Assembly: GCF_000374865.1 (NCBI RefSeq)
Contig: NZ_KB895457.1
Span: 1 to 64,000, forward strand
DNA: 64,000 nt
Direction: 5' to 3'
DNA from: Arthrobacter sp. 135MFCol5.1
GTDB lineage: Bacteria; Actinomycetota; Actinomycetes; Actinomycetales; Micrococcaceae
Below the pieces are notes generated by a model. That model saw nothing but the letters and a program-made list of their open reading frames with translations, had not been told where the DNA came from and ran no database searches. The translations under genes were made by a program, and so were the position numbers. This document shows positions 1 to 8,993 of this stretch, piece after piece. Position 1 is the stretch's first letter. Each line of letters opens with the position of its first letter.

Positions 1-65
1 AACAACACCACACATGTTGTAACCACAGTCTTCCCACCAACCCCAGGGTTGGGACGGGTAACAAG
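1..65 (+). other. 23S-5S rRNA internal spacer
   Basis: Non-coding leader directly upstream of the 5S gene. It contains a short hairpin (ccaaccc / gggttgg around 38-53) and no reading frame of interest. By position it is the spacer between the 23S gene, which lies outside the window, and 5S. No recognisable 23S 3' sequence is left. Confidence 0.6.
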
Positions 66-183
66 GTTACGGCGGTCATAGCGTGGGGGAAACGCCCGGT
101 CCCATTCCGAACCCGGAAGCTAAGACCCACAGCGCCGATGGTACTGCACCCGGGAGGGTGTGGGAGAGTAGGACACCGCCGGA
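66..183 (+). rRNA. rrf: 5S ribosomal RNA
   Basis: Typical actinobacterial 5S rRNA of about 118 nt. It begins GTTACGGCGGTCATAGCG and carries the conserved loop CCATTCCGAACCCGGAAG, the TAAGACCCACAGCGCCGATGG segment and the closing GAGAGTAGGACACCGCC arm, which pairs with the 5' end. It is the last gene of an rRNA operon entering from the left and is followed within 20 nt by a strong hairpin. The ends are placed from terminal-stem pairing and may be off by 1-3 nt. Confidence 0.95.
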
Positions 184-200
184 CACACACCACTGGTCGA

Positions 201-234
201 GGCCCCAACCACACGGTTGGGGCCTCCCACATTT
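201..234 (+). terminator. rRNA operon terminator
   Basis: A perfect 10-bp stem (GGCCCCAACC / GGTTGGGGCC, loop acac) sits 17 nt after 5S and is followed by a short A/T run. This is the expected rho-independent end of the rRNA operon. Confidence 0.85.
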
Positions 235-412
235 AAAAACACCACCACCCACCACACGACCACGCCCGCTCACACCCGACACGTAACCCCGCAACCCCCG
301 CCCACATCTTGCACGCAGTCGACTTGCGTCCGCTCACCCCTGCCATCCAAAGATGCAACCCGCGCTAATACCGACGATAACGATCGGGTGCCCGCGGGTA
401 GAGTTGTTGCCC

Positions 413-916
413 ATGAGCAGCATCTTCAGCCATGCCCAGGACCCCTTCGAGGCGGATGGAAAGCCCGGTGCCGATTCCCTGGACCCGGTGGTCAACGCGG
501 TGGTGGTGCCCGGACCCATCGCCCGGGCATTCGCCGGTTTCACAGACCACACCCACCTCTGGTGGCCGCTGGAGCCGTACGGAGTCTACGGGGCAGGGTC
601 CTATGTCGAATTCGAAGAGAACCTGATTCTCGAGACGTCAGACGACGGACGGACCAGCATCTGGGGGACCCTTGATGACTGGCAGCCGCCGCTCTCCTTC
701 CACGCCACCTGGCACCCCGGCACCACTGCAATGTGGTCCACCGAGCTTCTGGTGGCCTTCCGCGCGGTTGACGGGGACACGGAGGTCCGGGTCGTCCATG
801 ACGGCTGGGAGGGCGCCGAGGACCCTGCCGCCGTCAGGGGACATTACCTGCAGGCCTGGCCCGTAATCCTCGACAAGTACGCCCGCTTCATGGGCGCCGC
901 AGACCCAGCAAACTAG
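413..916 (+). CDS. SRPBCC (AHSA1-like) domain protein
   Basis: 167-residue cytosolic protein resembling the SRPBCC/AHSA1 (START-like) fold. Visible family traits are the early helix segment GPIARAFAGFTDHTHLWWPLE, the long alternating beta region (residues about 45-125: SYVEFEEN, SIWGTLDDW, FHATWHPG, EVRVVHDGWEG) and the C-terminal helix ending WPVILDKYARFM. Such proteins bind hydrophobic ligands; the ligand is unknown here. The ATG at 413 is preferred because a GGTAGAG-like site lies about 10 nt upstream; an in-frame ATG at 353 would add 20 residues. Its TAG stop overlaps the stop of the convergent LacI gene, the two sharing the tetranucleotide CTAG. Confidence 0.75.
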   Translation: MSSIFSHAQDPFEADGKPGADSLDPVVNAVVVPGPIARAFAGFTDHTHLWWPLEPYGVYGAGSYVEFEENLILETSDDGRTSIWGTLDDWQPPLSFHATWHPGTTAMWSTELLVAFRAVDGDTEVRVVHDGWEGAEDPAAVRGHYLQAWPVILDKYARFMGAADPAN

Positions 917-1953
917 TTCAGGGCCGGCGGTACCGCCGTGCTGGTTCGGATCAGGAACTCGGTCGGGTACTCCTGGTCCTGGACCTGTGCAGCCGGCTTG
1001 CCGCCGTCGGAATCCTTGCCTGCGTTCAGCAACGCCAGGGCGGTCGTGGCCGCCAGGTTGCCTTGCCCGCGCGGATCCTGCTTGATGGTGGTGAGTCCAA
1101 ACGTCTCGCTGAGATCGTGACCGTCCATACCCACGACCGAGAGATCTTGCGGGATCTGCAGGCCGAAGTCGCGCGCCGCAAGCATAATCCCGATGGCCAT
1201 CTCGTCAGACGCGGCGAACACAGCGGTGGGTCGTTCCGCCGCTGTCCCCAGCAGCCGGCGTCCCACGGCGTACGCGCCCTGGATGGTGAAGTCCGCATTG
1301 ACCACCCACTCGTCCCGGACAGGCAGGCCTGCCCCGGCCATGGCTGCGGCAAAGCCTTTCTGCCGGAGTTTGGGAAGCTTGAAGTCCCGGTTCAGCCCCG
1401 CGTCCCCGGTGACGTGCGCAATCCGGGTATGGCCAAGCCGGATCAGGTGGCCGGCCGCGTCCCTGGCAAGGCCTTCGTCATCGATGCGGATGGTGGAGGC
1501 GCCCCTCAAGACGCCGCCGATGCCCACAATGGGACGATGCACCGCCAGCAGCTGGCCTATTTCGTCCTCGCGAAGGACCAACGCCACTGCGATGACGGCG
1601 TCCAGGCGCTTGCGGAGCAGGAAGTCGTTCAGGATGCTGCTGCGTCGCTCAGGTTGCTCCCCCACGTTGTACAGGGTGAGGTCGTACCCGGCGTCCAGCA
1701 GGGTCTCCGAAACCCCTTCCAGCACGGAAGAGAAATACCAGCGCTGTACGTTGGGCACCACCAGGCCAATATTGCGGTTGCGGCCCGACGCCAGGCTTGA
1801 TGCGTGGTACGACGGAACGAACCCCAGCTCCTTGGCCGCCTCCTGCGCCAGCCGGCGGCTCCTTGAGGAGACATTGGACTTGCCACTCAGCGCCCGCGAA
1901 ACGGTGGCCACGGACAGGCCGGCACGGCTGGCAACTTCTTTGATGCCTGCCAA
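913..1953 (-). CDS. LacI-family transcriptional regulator (alpha-glucoside type)
   Basis: 346-residue LacI/GalR repressor. The N-terminal HTH (residues about 3-23, IKEVASRAGLSVATVSRALSG) and hinge helix (YHASSLASGR) are followed by a periplasmic-binding-protein-like sensor domain (IGLVVPNVQRWYF, VVGIGGV, the FAASDEMAIG motif, LSVVGMDGHD, and TTIKQDPRGQG near the C-terminus). It begins 2 bp after the stop of the upstream alpha-glucosidase gene on the same strand, so the two are almost certainly one operon and this is probably its sugar-responsive regulator. Two LacI-type operators lie upstream of the glucosidase (3720-3733 and 3787-3800), suggesting autoregulation. The effector (maltose, isomaltose or trehalose type) is inferred. 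Confidence 0.9.
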   Translation of the reverse strand: MAGIKEVASRAGLSVATVSRALSGKSNVSSRSRRLAQEAAKELGFVPSYHASSLASGRNRNIGLVVPNVQRWYFSSVLEGVSETLLDAGYDLTLYNVGEQPERRSSILNDFLLRKRLDAVIAVALVLREDEIGQLLAVHRPIVGIGGVLRGASTIRIDDEGLARDAAGHLIRLGHTRIAHVTGDAGLNRDFKLPKLRQKGFAAAMAGAGLPVRDEWVVNADFTIQGAYAVGRRLLGTAAERPTAVFAASDEMAIGIMLAARDFGLQIPQDLSVVGMDGHDLSETFGLTTIKQDPRGQGNLAATTALALLNAGKDSDGGKPAAQVQDQEYPTEFLIRTSTAVPPALN

Positions 1954-1955
1954 CG

Positions 1956-3698
1956 TCAGTCTGCCGTGGTGGCAGGTCCAAGCTGCAACCAGGCAGTCTC
2001 GCCGGATGCGAGGGCATGGCCCGTGGACCCCGGCAGGCTGCGAAGGAGGACGTGGCCGGACGGCATCTCCAGCGGCTCATGGTTCAGGTTCATAAGCACC
2101 AGCGTAGTGCCGTTCACATAGCCGAGGGAGGATCCGGTGCACCAGTCTTCCGCCCATGACAGGGATCCCCGGCCCAGATCGAGCTCCCGGCGCCGCGCCA
2201 GGGCTTCACGGTACAGGGCCAGGTGCGACGACGGTGACTCCGCCTGCACGTCACGGGCAAGTTCCGCGAAGGACGACGGAATCGGCAGCCAGGGATCGCT
2301 CCCGGAGCCGAATCCCAGGTGCCGGTCGTCGGCCCGCCAGGGCAGCGGAACGCGGCAGCCGTCGCGGCCAAGGCGCTGGCCGTTGGTCCGGGCGAAGGTC
2401 GGATCCTGCCGCAGATGGCCGGGGATGTCGATGCCGTCAGGCAGCCCCAACTCTTCTCCCTGGTAGAGGTAGGCGGCCCCGGGAAGCCCCAGCATGAAGA
2501 GTGAAGCGGCCGCTGCTCGACGCCGTCCGAGGTCCTCGTCCGGCTGGGGATCGCCGGTACCGATGCCGTCGCCGTCGCGCGGGCCGTGGCCGTTGTAGCC
2601 AAACCGGCTGGCATGCCGGACTACGTCGTGGTTTGAGAGGACCCACGTGCTCGGGGCGCCGACGCCGTCCAGGACGGTCAGTGAGTCCGTGATGACCGAC
2701 CGCAGCCGGTAGACATCCAGTCCGGCGTGGAGGTAGGGAAAGTTGAACGCCTGGTGCATTTCGTCCGGCCGGACCCAGTGGGCCAGCCGGTGGAGGTCAA
2801 CACTCGCCTCGGCGCACAGAATCCGGTCCGGGCCGTATTGGTCCAGGATCTGCCGCCATCTCCGGTAGATGTCGTGGACGGCGGGTTGACCGAACATTGG
2901 TGCCTCATGGCCCGGGTAGCCGTCGCTGCTGCCGCCGTCGGCACGTCCGCCCCATGCCGGCAGGCCCGGTGCTTTGACCAGCGCGTGGGCCACGTCCACC
3001 CGGAAGCCGGAGACGCCACGGTCCAGCCAGAACCGGAGCACCCGTTCGAATTCTGCATGGACCGCCGGGTTGTCCCAGTTGAAGTCCGGCTGGGAGGAGT
3101 CGAAGAGGTGCAGGTACCACTGGCCGGGCTCGCCGTCAGGTTCCACCACGCGCGTCCAGGCCGGACCGCCGAAGTGGGACTGCCAGTTGTTCGGAGGTTC
3201 CTGGCCTTCCGGGCCGGTCCCGTCCCGGAAGATGAACATGTCCCGCTCGGGGCTTCCGGCTGGCGCTGCAAGGGCTGCCTGGAAAGCCGGGTGCTGGTCC
3301 GAGCAGTGGTTGGGTACCAGGTCAACGATGACCCGCAGCCCGAGCCGGTGCGATTCTGCCATCATGACGTCGAAGTCGCCCAGGGTGCCGAAGATCGGGT
3401 CCACGTCGCAGTAGTCGCTGACGTCGTAGCCTGCATCGCGCTGCGGTGACCGGTAGAAGGGCGAGAGCCAGACGGCGTCCACGCCCAGGCTTGCCAGATG
3501 CGGCAGTTCCTCGGTGATCCCGGCCAGGTCGCCCACGCCGTCGCCGTTCAAGTCACGGAACGAACGGGGATAGACCTGGTAGATCACGGCGGACCGCCAC
3601 CAGCCGGGAATGGCGTCGGCGGCGTGGATAAGCGTCAATGGACCGGCAACGCTTGCAGTGTCCTGGGTCACAGTTTCGACAGACATGACAGTCAGCAT
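1956..3698 (-). CDS. GH13 alpha-glucosidase (oligo-1,6-glucosidase type)
   Basis: 580-residue glycoside hydrolase of family GH13 that hydrolyses alpha-glucosidic oligosaccharides in the cytosol. Conserved regions: YQVYPRSFRDLNGDGVGDL (about 40-58), region I DLVPNH (126-131), region II GFRVDVAHAL with nucleophile D235, region III LCAEASV with acid/base E297, and region IV SNHDVVRH. The length fits oligo-1,6-/alpha-1,4-glucosidases; there is no signal peptide. Exact linkage preference cannot be read from sequence. A second in-frame ATG at 3686 is equally possible, since neither has a clear Shine-Dalgarno and the predicted TSS lies only about 8 nt upstream. The gene precedes its LacI regulator and is divergent from an FAD oxidase. 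Confidence 0.9.
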   Translation of the reverse strand: MLTVMSVETVTQDTASVAGPLTLIHAADAIPGWWRSAVIYQVYPRSFRDLNGDGVGDLAGITEELPHLASLGVDAVWLSPFYRSPQRDAGYDVSDYCDVDPIFGTLGDFDVMMAESHRLGLRVIVDLVPNHCSDQHPAFQAALAAPAGSPERDMFIFRDGTGPEGQEPPNNWQSHFGGPAWTRVVEPDGEPGQWYLHLFDSSQPDFNWDNPAVHAEFERVLRFWLDRGVSGFRVDVAHALVKAPGLPAWGGRADGGSSDGYPGHEAPMFGQPAVHDIYRRWRQILDQYGPDRILCAEASVDLHRLAHWVRPDEMHQAFNFPYLHAGLDVYRLRSVITDSLTVLDGVGAPSTWVLSNHDVVRHASRFGYNGHGPRDGDGIGTGDPQPDEDLGRRRAAAASLFMLGLPGAAYLYQGEELGLPDGIDIPGHLRQDPTFARTNGQRLGRDGCRVPLPWRADDRHLGFGSGSDPWLPIPSSFAELARDVQAESPSSHLALYREALARRRELDLGRGSLSWAEDWCTGSSLGYVNGTTLVLMNLNHEPLEMPSGHVLLRSLPGSTGHALASGETAWLQLGPATTAD

Positions 3699-3712
3699 AA
3701 CGGCTGGAACCG

Positions 3713-3742
3713 ATTAAAATGAAAACGCTTCCATAACGTCCA
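3713..3742 (-). promoter_or_regulatory. Candidate promoter of the alpha-glucosidase operon
   Basis: On the minus strand TGGACG (3737-3742), an 18-nt spacer and TTTAAT (3713-3718) match -35/-10 consensus at 4/6 and 5/6. A LacI-type operator (3720-3733) fills the spacer. Transcription would start about 8 nt before the ATG at 3698, giving a very short leader. Confidence 0.45.
3720..3733 (-). promoter_or_regulatory. LacI-type operator 1 (glucosidase promoter)
   Basis: On the minus strand TGGAAGCGTTTTCA, a 14-bp pseudo-palindrome with the central CG typical of LacI-family operators. It differs from operator 2 at two positions and lies inside the predicted promoter spacer, a position expected to block RNA polymerase. 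Confidence 0.6.
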
Positions 3743-3786
3743 GGCGAGCTGGTTGGGGGCTTAAGAGGGCGTAACGCGCCATAATC

Positions 3787-3800
3787 TGGAAGCGATTTCA
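3787..3800 (+). promoter_or_regulatory. LacI-type operator 2
   Basis: TGGAAGCGATTTCA, 12/14 identical to operator 1 in opposite orientation; the CG centres are 67 bp apart. It lies between the glucosidase promoter and the divergent FAD oxidase, so it may serve as a looping partner or also control the oxidase. Confidence 0.55.
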
Positions 3801-3876
3801 AAGCCCGGAATACCGGACCGGTCCGGCGGACGGCGCCTAGACTTGGTGGATGTGTCCGACGACGGGTGGAGGCTTT

Positions 3877-5247
3877 GTGGGAAGCATTGTTGAGGATCTG
3901 GAAGCCGTCTTGGCGCCCGGGCAGCTGGATCGCGGCGAGGCTGCGCTCCACCGCTACGCCATTGACCAGGCACCGGTCTTGGACTTCCAGCTACCCCTGG
4001 CCGTCGTGTTCCCCGAGTCAGTGGCCGATGTCCAGGCGGTAGTGCGGGCGTGCGCGGCCGGGGGAGTGGCGATCGTACCGCGCGGTGCCGGTACAGGAGT
4101 GTCCGGCGGGGCGCACGCCACCAGGAACTGCGTCGTCCTCTCGCTGGAGCGGATGAACCGGATCCTTGCCCTGAACCCGGACGACGAAACTGCCGTGGTG
4201 GAGCCGGGCGTGGTCAATGCCGTCCTCAACGAGGCCGCCGCGGTGCACGGCCTCATGTACGCCCCGGACCCCGCAAGTTTCCGCAGCTCCACCATCGGCG
4301 GCAACGTAGCCACCAATGCCGGCGGCCTTCGCTGCGCCAAGTACGGGGTCACCAGGGACTCGGTCCTGGCCTTGGACGTCGTGCTGGCTGACGGCTCCCT
4401 GATCCACACCGGCCACCAGACCTTCAAGGGCGTGGCGGGCTACGACCTCACAGGCCTCTTCGTGGGGTCCGAAGGAACACTTGGCATCGTCGTCGGTGTC
4501 ACGGTGCGATTGAAGTACCTGCCCCGGGAAGTCCACACCGTTGCTGCGTTCTACCCGGACTTCCGGCTTGCCGCCGCAGGGGTCCTGGCCGTGGGCAAGG
4601 CGCGCGTCCAGCCCGCCATCATGGAATTGCTCGACGGCGGCACCCTGGCCCAGCTCGATGACATCCACGGATCGGACCTCACGGCACGCGGAAAGTCCCT
4701 GCTCCTGGTTCAGACAGACGGGTTTGGAGCTGCCGCCGAAGCAGACGTTGTGCGCCAGGTCCTTAAGGCAGGCGGTGCCACGGTCACCACCGAGGCCAGC
4801 GCCGAAGCGGAACGGCTGGTGGAGCTCCGGCGTCACAGCCGGGGCACCGAGGTGGACGATGAATTCCGGGTGGGTGAAGACGTTGCCGTGCCGCGGTCCC
4901 GGCTGGTGGACTACGTGGCGGCGCTCGAGGCCCTCGCAGCCACCCAGCGGGTGCACCTCAAAGTGGTGGCGCATGCCGGTGACGGCAACCTGCACCCCAC
5001 CTTCTGGATCGACCGGCAGGGGGACACTGTTGACGCCGATGCGATGAAACGCCTCCAGGCTGCCTTGGATGAGTCGATCACGGCGGCGTTGGCCATGGGC
5101 GGCACCATCACGGGGGAGCATGGCATAGGCCAGTACAAGCTGCGCTGGCTGGGCCAGGAGCAGCCCGAGCCGGTCCGGGAACTGCAGCGCCGGATCAAGG
5201 ACTTGTTCGATCCTGCGGGAATCCTCAATCCGGGGAAGGCGATCTAG
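3877..5247 (+). CDS. FAD-linked oxidase, GlcD/D-lactate dehydrogenase type
   Basis: 456-residue flavoenzyme of the glycolate oxidase GlcD / D-2-hydroxyacid dehydrogenase family. The PCMH-type FAD domain is clear (VVFPESVADVQAVVRAC, PRGAGTGVSGGA, the SSTIGGNVATNAGGLRCAKYG stretch and GSEGTLGIVVGVTVRL), followed by the FAD_oxidase_C domain with HAGDGNLHPTFW and the closing GEHGIGQYKLRWL and FDPAGILNPGKAI. It should oxidise a 2-hydroxy acid to a 2-oxo acid; the substrate is not evident. Start: GTG at 3877 with GGTGGAGG 4 nt upstream is preferred over an ATG at 3850 that has no usable ribosome site. It is convergent with the DUF4032 gene, with stops 2 bp apart. Confidence 0.9.
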   Translation: MGSIVEDLEAVLAPGQLDRGEAALHRYAIDQAPVLDFQLPLAVVFPESVADVQAVVRACAAGGVAIVPRGAGTGVSGGAHATRNCVVLSLERMNRILALNPDDETAVVEPGVVNAVLNEAAAVHGLMYAPDPASFRSSTIGGNVATNAGGLRCAKYGVTRDSVLALDVVLADGSLIHTGHQTFKGVAGYDLTGLFVGSEGTLGIVVGVTVRLKYLPREVHTVAAFYPDFRLAAAGVLAVGKARVQPAIMELLDGGTLAQLDDIHGSDLTARGKSLLLVQTDGFGAAAEADVVRQVLKAGGATVTTEASAEAERLVELRRHSRGTEVDDEFRVGEDVAVPRSRLVDYVAALEALAATQRVHLKVVAHAGDGNLHPTFWIDRQGDTVDADAMKRLQAALDESITAALAMGGTITGEHGIGQYKLRWLGQEQPEPVRELQRRIKDLFDPAGILNPGKAI

Positions 5248-5249
5248 GG

Positions 5250-6668
5250 TCAGTCGTCCGAGTCCGGGTATTCCTCGTCGGACTCATCGGCACCGTACCG
5301 GGATTCCTCGCTTTCCACCTCAAGGATTTTCAACATCTCGGTGTCGGGGTTCAGCATGATGGCGGCCTCGTCCCGCCGGTGCCGGAGGATCGAGTCGATG
5401 TAGGACTGTACGGCCTCGGCCAGCGGGATGTGGCGTTCCTGCTTTTCCGACATGTACCAGCGGTGTTCCAGTACTTCGTGGACCACCTCGGCGTGCTCCA
5501 GCTTGCCGGAAAGATCGCGCGGGATGGAGCGGACAATGGGCTCGAAGATCTGGCTCACCCACAGGTGGGCGCTGTATTCCTCGTCCATCTCCGGATTGTT
5601 GTCCGCCCGGAAGGAGTCCATGTCGTTGAGGAGCCGGCGGGCCTGGTTTTCCTGCGCGTCCAGGCCGGTGAGCCGCAACAGCCGGCGCTGGTGATGCCCG
5701 GCATCAACCACTTTGGGCTGCAGTTGGATGGTCGAGCCGTTCTGCGTGGTCTTGATGGCGTATTCCTCGACGTCGAAGCCGAGTTCGTTCAGGCGCCGGA
5801 TCCGGGCTCCCACCCGCCAGCGTTCGCCGAGTTCGAAGGATTCCTTCTCCGTCAGTTCCGCCCACAGCCGCCGGTAGCTGTCCATGATCAGCTCACTGGT
5901 GGCGACCGGGTCCACTTTCTCCTCGATCAACCCGCCATCGAGCAGGTCCATGAGCTCACCAGCGATGTTCACCCGGGCTATCTCAAGGTCGTATTCGCGC
6001 TGGCCCGTGGACAGGTCCGGGTAGAGCTCGCCCGTTTCAGCGTCCACCAGGTAGGCGGCGAAAGCGCCGGCGTCACGGCGGAACAGGGTATTGGAAAGGG
6101 AGACATCGCCCCAATAGAAGCCGATGAGGTGCAGCCGGACCAGCAGGAGGGCCTGGGCGTCGATGAGGCGGGTCAGTGTGTCCTTGCGCAGCATCTGGGA
6201 AAACAGTGCCCGGTAGGGCATGGAGAACTTCAAGTGGCGGGTCACCAGCACCGGATTGAGCGGGCGCCCGTCCGGGGTGGTGCGTCCGGTGATCACGGCC
6301 ACGGGCTCCACGCAGGGGACATCCAGCCGGGCCAGCTTGCGGAGCATGTGGTACTCGTGGCGGGCCACATGCTCGGATGTTTCCTTAATGGCGATGACCG
6401 AGCCGCCCAGGTGGGCGAAGCGCACGATATGCCTGGAGATACCGCGGGGGAGTGCGGCCAGGTACTGTGCGGGCCACTCCTCAAGGGCAATGTGCCACGG
6501 CAGGTCCAGCAGTTCCGGGTCGGCCGCTGCGGCCGTGATGTTCAGCGACGACGCTACCGAGGCCGCCTTGTTGTCGCCGGCGCTGGCCGCCACGAACCGC
6601 GGCAGTTTACCGATCTGCGCGTAGTCGGTGGGTTCGTCGTGCCACTGGGCGCTGTTTTCCTCGGTCAT
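5250..6668 (-). CDS. DUF4032 protein with protein-kinase-like core
   Basis: 472-residue cytosolic protein of the actinobacterial DUF4032 family. A kinase-like catalytic core is visible: beta3 lysine in VIAIKET (K95), helix-C glutamate in RHEYHMLRKL (E105), a hinge around NPVLVTRHLKF, a catalytic loop HLIGFYWGDVSLSNTLF (H180, D188, N193) and an activation-loop Asp in LVDAETGEL (D209). This resembles lipopolysaccharide/Kdo-kinase and RIO-type relatives more than Hanks kinases. The C-terminal DUF4032 part (about 260-440) is helical, and the last 15 residues are very acidic. The family has no settled function and the substrate is unknown. The gene stands alone on this strand, 186 bp from the sugar ATPase gene. 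Confidence 0.85.
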   Translation of the reverse strand: MTEENSAQWHDEPTDYAQIGKLPRFVAASAGDNKAASVASSLNITAAAADPELLDLPWHIALEEWPAQYLAALPRGISRHIVRFAHLGGSVIAIKETSEHVARHEYHMLRKLARLDVPCVEPVAVITGRTTPDGRPLNPVLVTRHLKFSMPYRALFSQMLRKDTLTRLIDAQALLLVRLHLIGFYWGDVSLSNTLFRRDAGAFAAYLVDAETGELYPDLSTGQREYDLEIARVNIAGELMDLLDGGLIEEKVDPVATSELIMDSYRRLWAELTEKESFELGERWRVGARIRRLNELGFDVEEYAIKTTQNGSTIQLQPKVVDAGHHQRRLLRLTGLDAQENQARRLLNDMDSFRADNNPEMDEEYSAHLWVSQIFEPIVRSIPRDLSGKLEHAEVVHEVLEHRWYMSEKQERHIPLAEAVQSYIDSILRHRRDEAAIMLNPDTEMLKILEVESEESRYGADESDEEYPDSDD

Positions 6669-6720
6669 GGGTCAATTCTTCCGTACGCAGGGCAAGGACG
6701 ATAAATCTTCGTTAAAGGCC

Positions 6721-6762
6721 GACGGCGGCCCGCACCTTGATGAAAGGGTGCGGGCCGCCGTC
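6721..6762 (-). terminator. Terminator downstream of the sugar ABC ATPase gene
   Basis: A perfect 16-bp GC-rich stem (6721-6736 with 6747-6762, 10-nt loop), followed on the minus strand by GGCCTTTAACG. It lies about 90 nt after the stop of the ATPase gene. The U-run is short, so termination may be partial. Confidence 0.65.
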
Positions 6763-6854
6763 GGTTCCGTGGCTAAGGCCGCTGAGTGCCGGTGGATGGG
6801 CCCACGCCGGCAGGGTTCCCTGGCCGAAGCGAAGCTAAGGCCGGTGGGTGGGGA

Positions 6855-7937
<1,083 letters not shown>

Positions 7938-8020
7938 AGTTATCAATCCCTTCACCGGCAGGTACGTGCCGGACGATCCGTTGTGAATGGTTCATGTTTA
8001 TTCAGTTGTGTTCCAGCAAA

Positions 8021-8046
8021 GTGCTCCGGGTCATTGCCCGGAGCAC
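8021..8046 (-). terminator. Hairpin between otsB and the sugar ATPase gene
   Basis: A perfect 10-bp stem GTGCTCCGGG / CCCGGAGCAC with a 6-nt loop, followed on the minus strand by TTTGCTGG. It lies about 110 nt after the otsB stop and 84 nt before the ATPase start, so it may end the otsAB transcript or act as a leader hairpin of the ATPase mRNA. Confidence 0.45.
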
Positions 8047-8067
8047 CCAATGACGCCGCACGGTGTT

Positions 8068-8083
8068 TGTGCGCCACATCACA
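8068..8083 (-). promoter_or_regulatory. CRP/GlxR-like site 1
   Basis: TGTGC-N6-TCACA, matching 9 of 10 conserved positions of the actinobacterial CRP/GlxR consensus TGTGA-N6-TCACA. It lies about 130 bp upstream of the sugar ATPase start. The match is to established CRP-family consensus; binding here is inferred. Confidence 0.4.
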
Positions 8084-8121
8084 TCAAAGAGTATGCCAGA
8101 GCGGGCCGTCTTTTGCGTAAA

Positions 8122-8137
8122 TGTTACGAACGTCACA
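8122..8137 (-). promoter_or_regulatory. CRP/GlxR-like site 2
   Basis: Read on the plus strand TGTTA-N6-TCACA, again 9/10 to the CRP/GlxR consensus; its centre is 54 bp from site 1. Two near-consensus sites in one 200-bp intergenic region ahead of a sugar-transport ATPase suggest cAMP-dependent control. Confidence 0.4.
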
Positions 8138-8156
8138 TGCGGCGTTGGTCACTGCC

Positions 8157-8993
8157 CTAGCCGGAGGCGGCTTCGGGGTCTTCTTCAGCCACGGCGATGC
8201 TCCGCTCCTGCAGCAGCACCTCCAGCAGTTCGGCGATGTGCACAGGTGCTTCCACCCGGTACTGGGCCTGGGTGAAATCAAGGCCCACCTTGACCCCCAC
8301 GTCGCCCGGCTCCAACCGGCCGAAAGCGTCCTCGTCCGTCACGTCGTCGCCGGCGAACAGGACGGCTGTGGCCCCGGTGGCCTGCCGAAGGAAGGCGACG
8401 CCTTCGCCCTTGGATGCGTTCACCACCGAGGTTTCCAGGACACGCTTGCCCTCCTTCAGGAACACCCCCTTGCGGTCCTGCAGCGACGCCCGGGCGGCCG
8501 CAACGGCGTCCTCGGCGACGTCGTCGTCAGCCTGGCGGGTGTGCAGGACGACGCCGGCGGGCTTGTCCTCCAGGGACGTTCCGGGAGCCTCTGCCACGAT
8601 CTCGGCCAGCACCGACCGGACGTCGGCGAGAAGCGCTTTCTGGTCCTCCTCCAGCGCCAGCTCAGTGGAACCGGGTCCCAGCCACGCTTCGGCCCCGTGG
8701 CTTCCGATGAGAAGGGTGTCCACCGGCGGCGACGCAACCTGCCGCAGGCTGGCGAGGGCACGGCCCGAGATGAGTGCCGTCGTCGTCCGTGGAAGCACCG
8801 CAAGGCCGGCGAAGGCTGCTGCCGAGCGTGGCAGCGGCCGCGCGTCCTGAGCGCTGTCCACGATGGGAGCCATGGTGCCGTCGAAATCCATGGCCACCAG
8901 CAGGTGTGCGGTTCCGGCGATCCGGCGCAACGCTTCCCTCAACTCCGGGGTCAATGCCAGCTGCCGCTTGGTGGGGCGGCCTTCAGGAGTCAT
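8157..8993 (-). CDS. otsB: Trehalose-6-phosphate phosphatase
   Basis: 278-residue HAD-superfamily phosphatase that removes phosphate from trehalose 6-phosphate. Motif I DFDGT (36-40), motif II LISGR (74-78) and motif IV GDDVTDEDAF (215-224) are present, with the catalytic Asp pair in motif I. It follows otsA and overlaps its 3' end by 11 nt, so the two steps of trehalose synthesis are translationally coupled. Trehalose serves as a compatible solute and carbon reserve in this group. No promoter of its own is evident. Confidence 0.95.
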   Translation of the reverse strand: MTPEGRPTKRQLALTPELREALRRIAGTAHLLVAMDFDGTMAPIVDSAQDARPLPRSAAAFAGLAVLPRTTTALISGRALASLRQVASPPVDTLLIGSHGAEAWLGPGSTELALEEDQKALLADVRSVLAEIVAEAPGTSLEDKPAGVVLHTRQADDDVAEDAVAAARASLQDRKGVFLKEGKRVLETSVVNASKGEGVAFLRQATGATAVLFAGDDVTDEDAFGRLEPGDVGVKVGLDFTQAQYRVEAPVHIAELLEVLLQERSIAVAEEDPEAASG

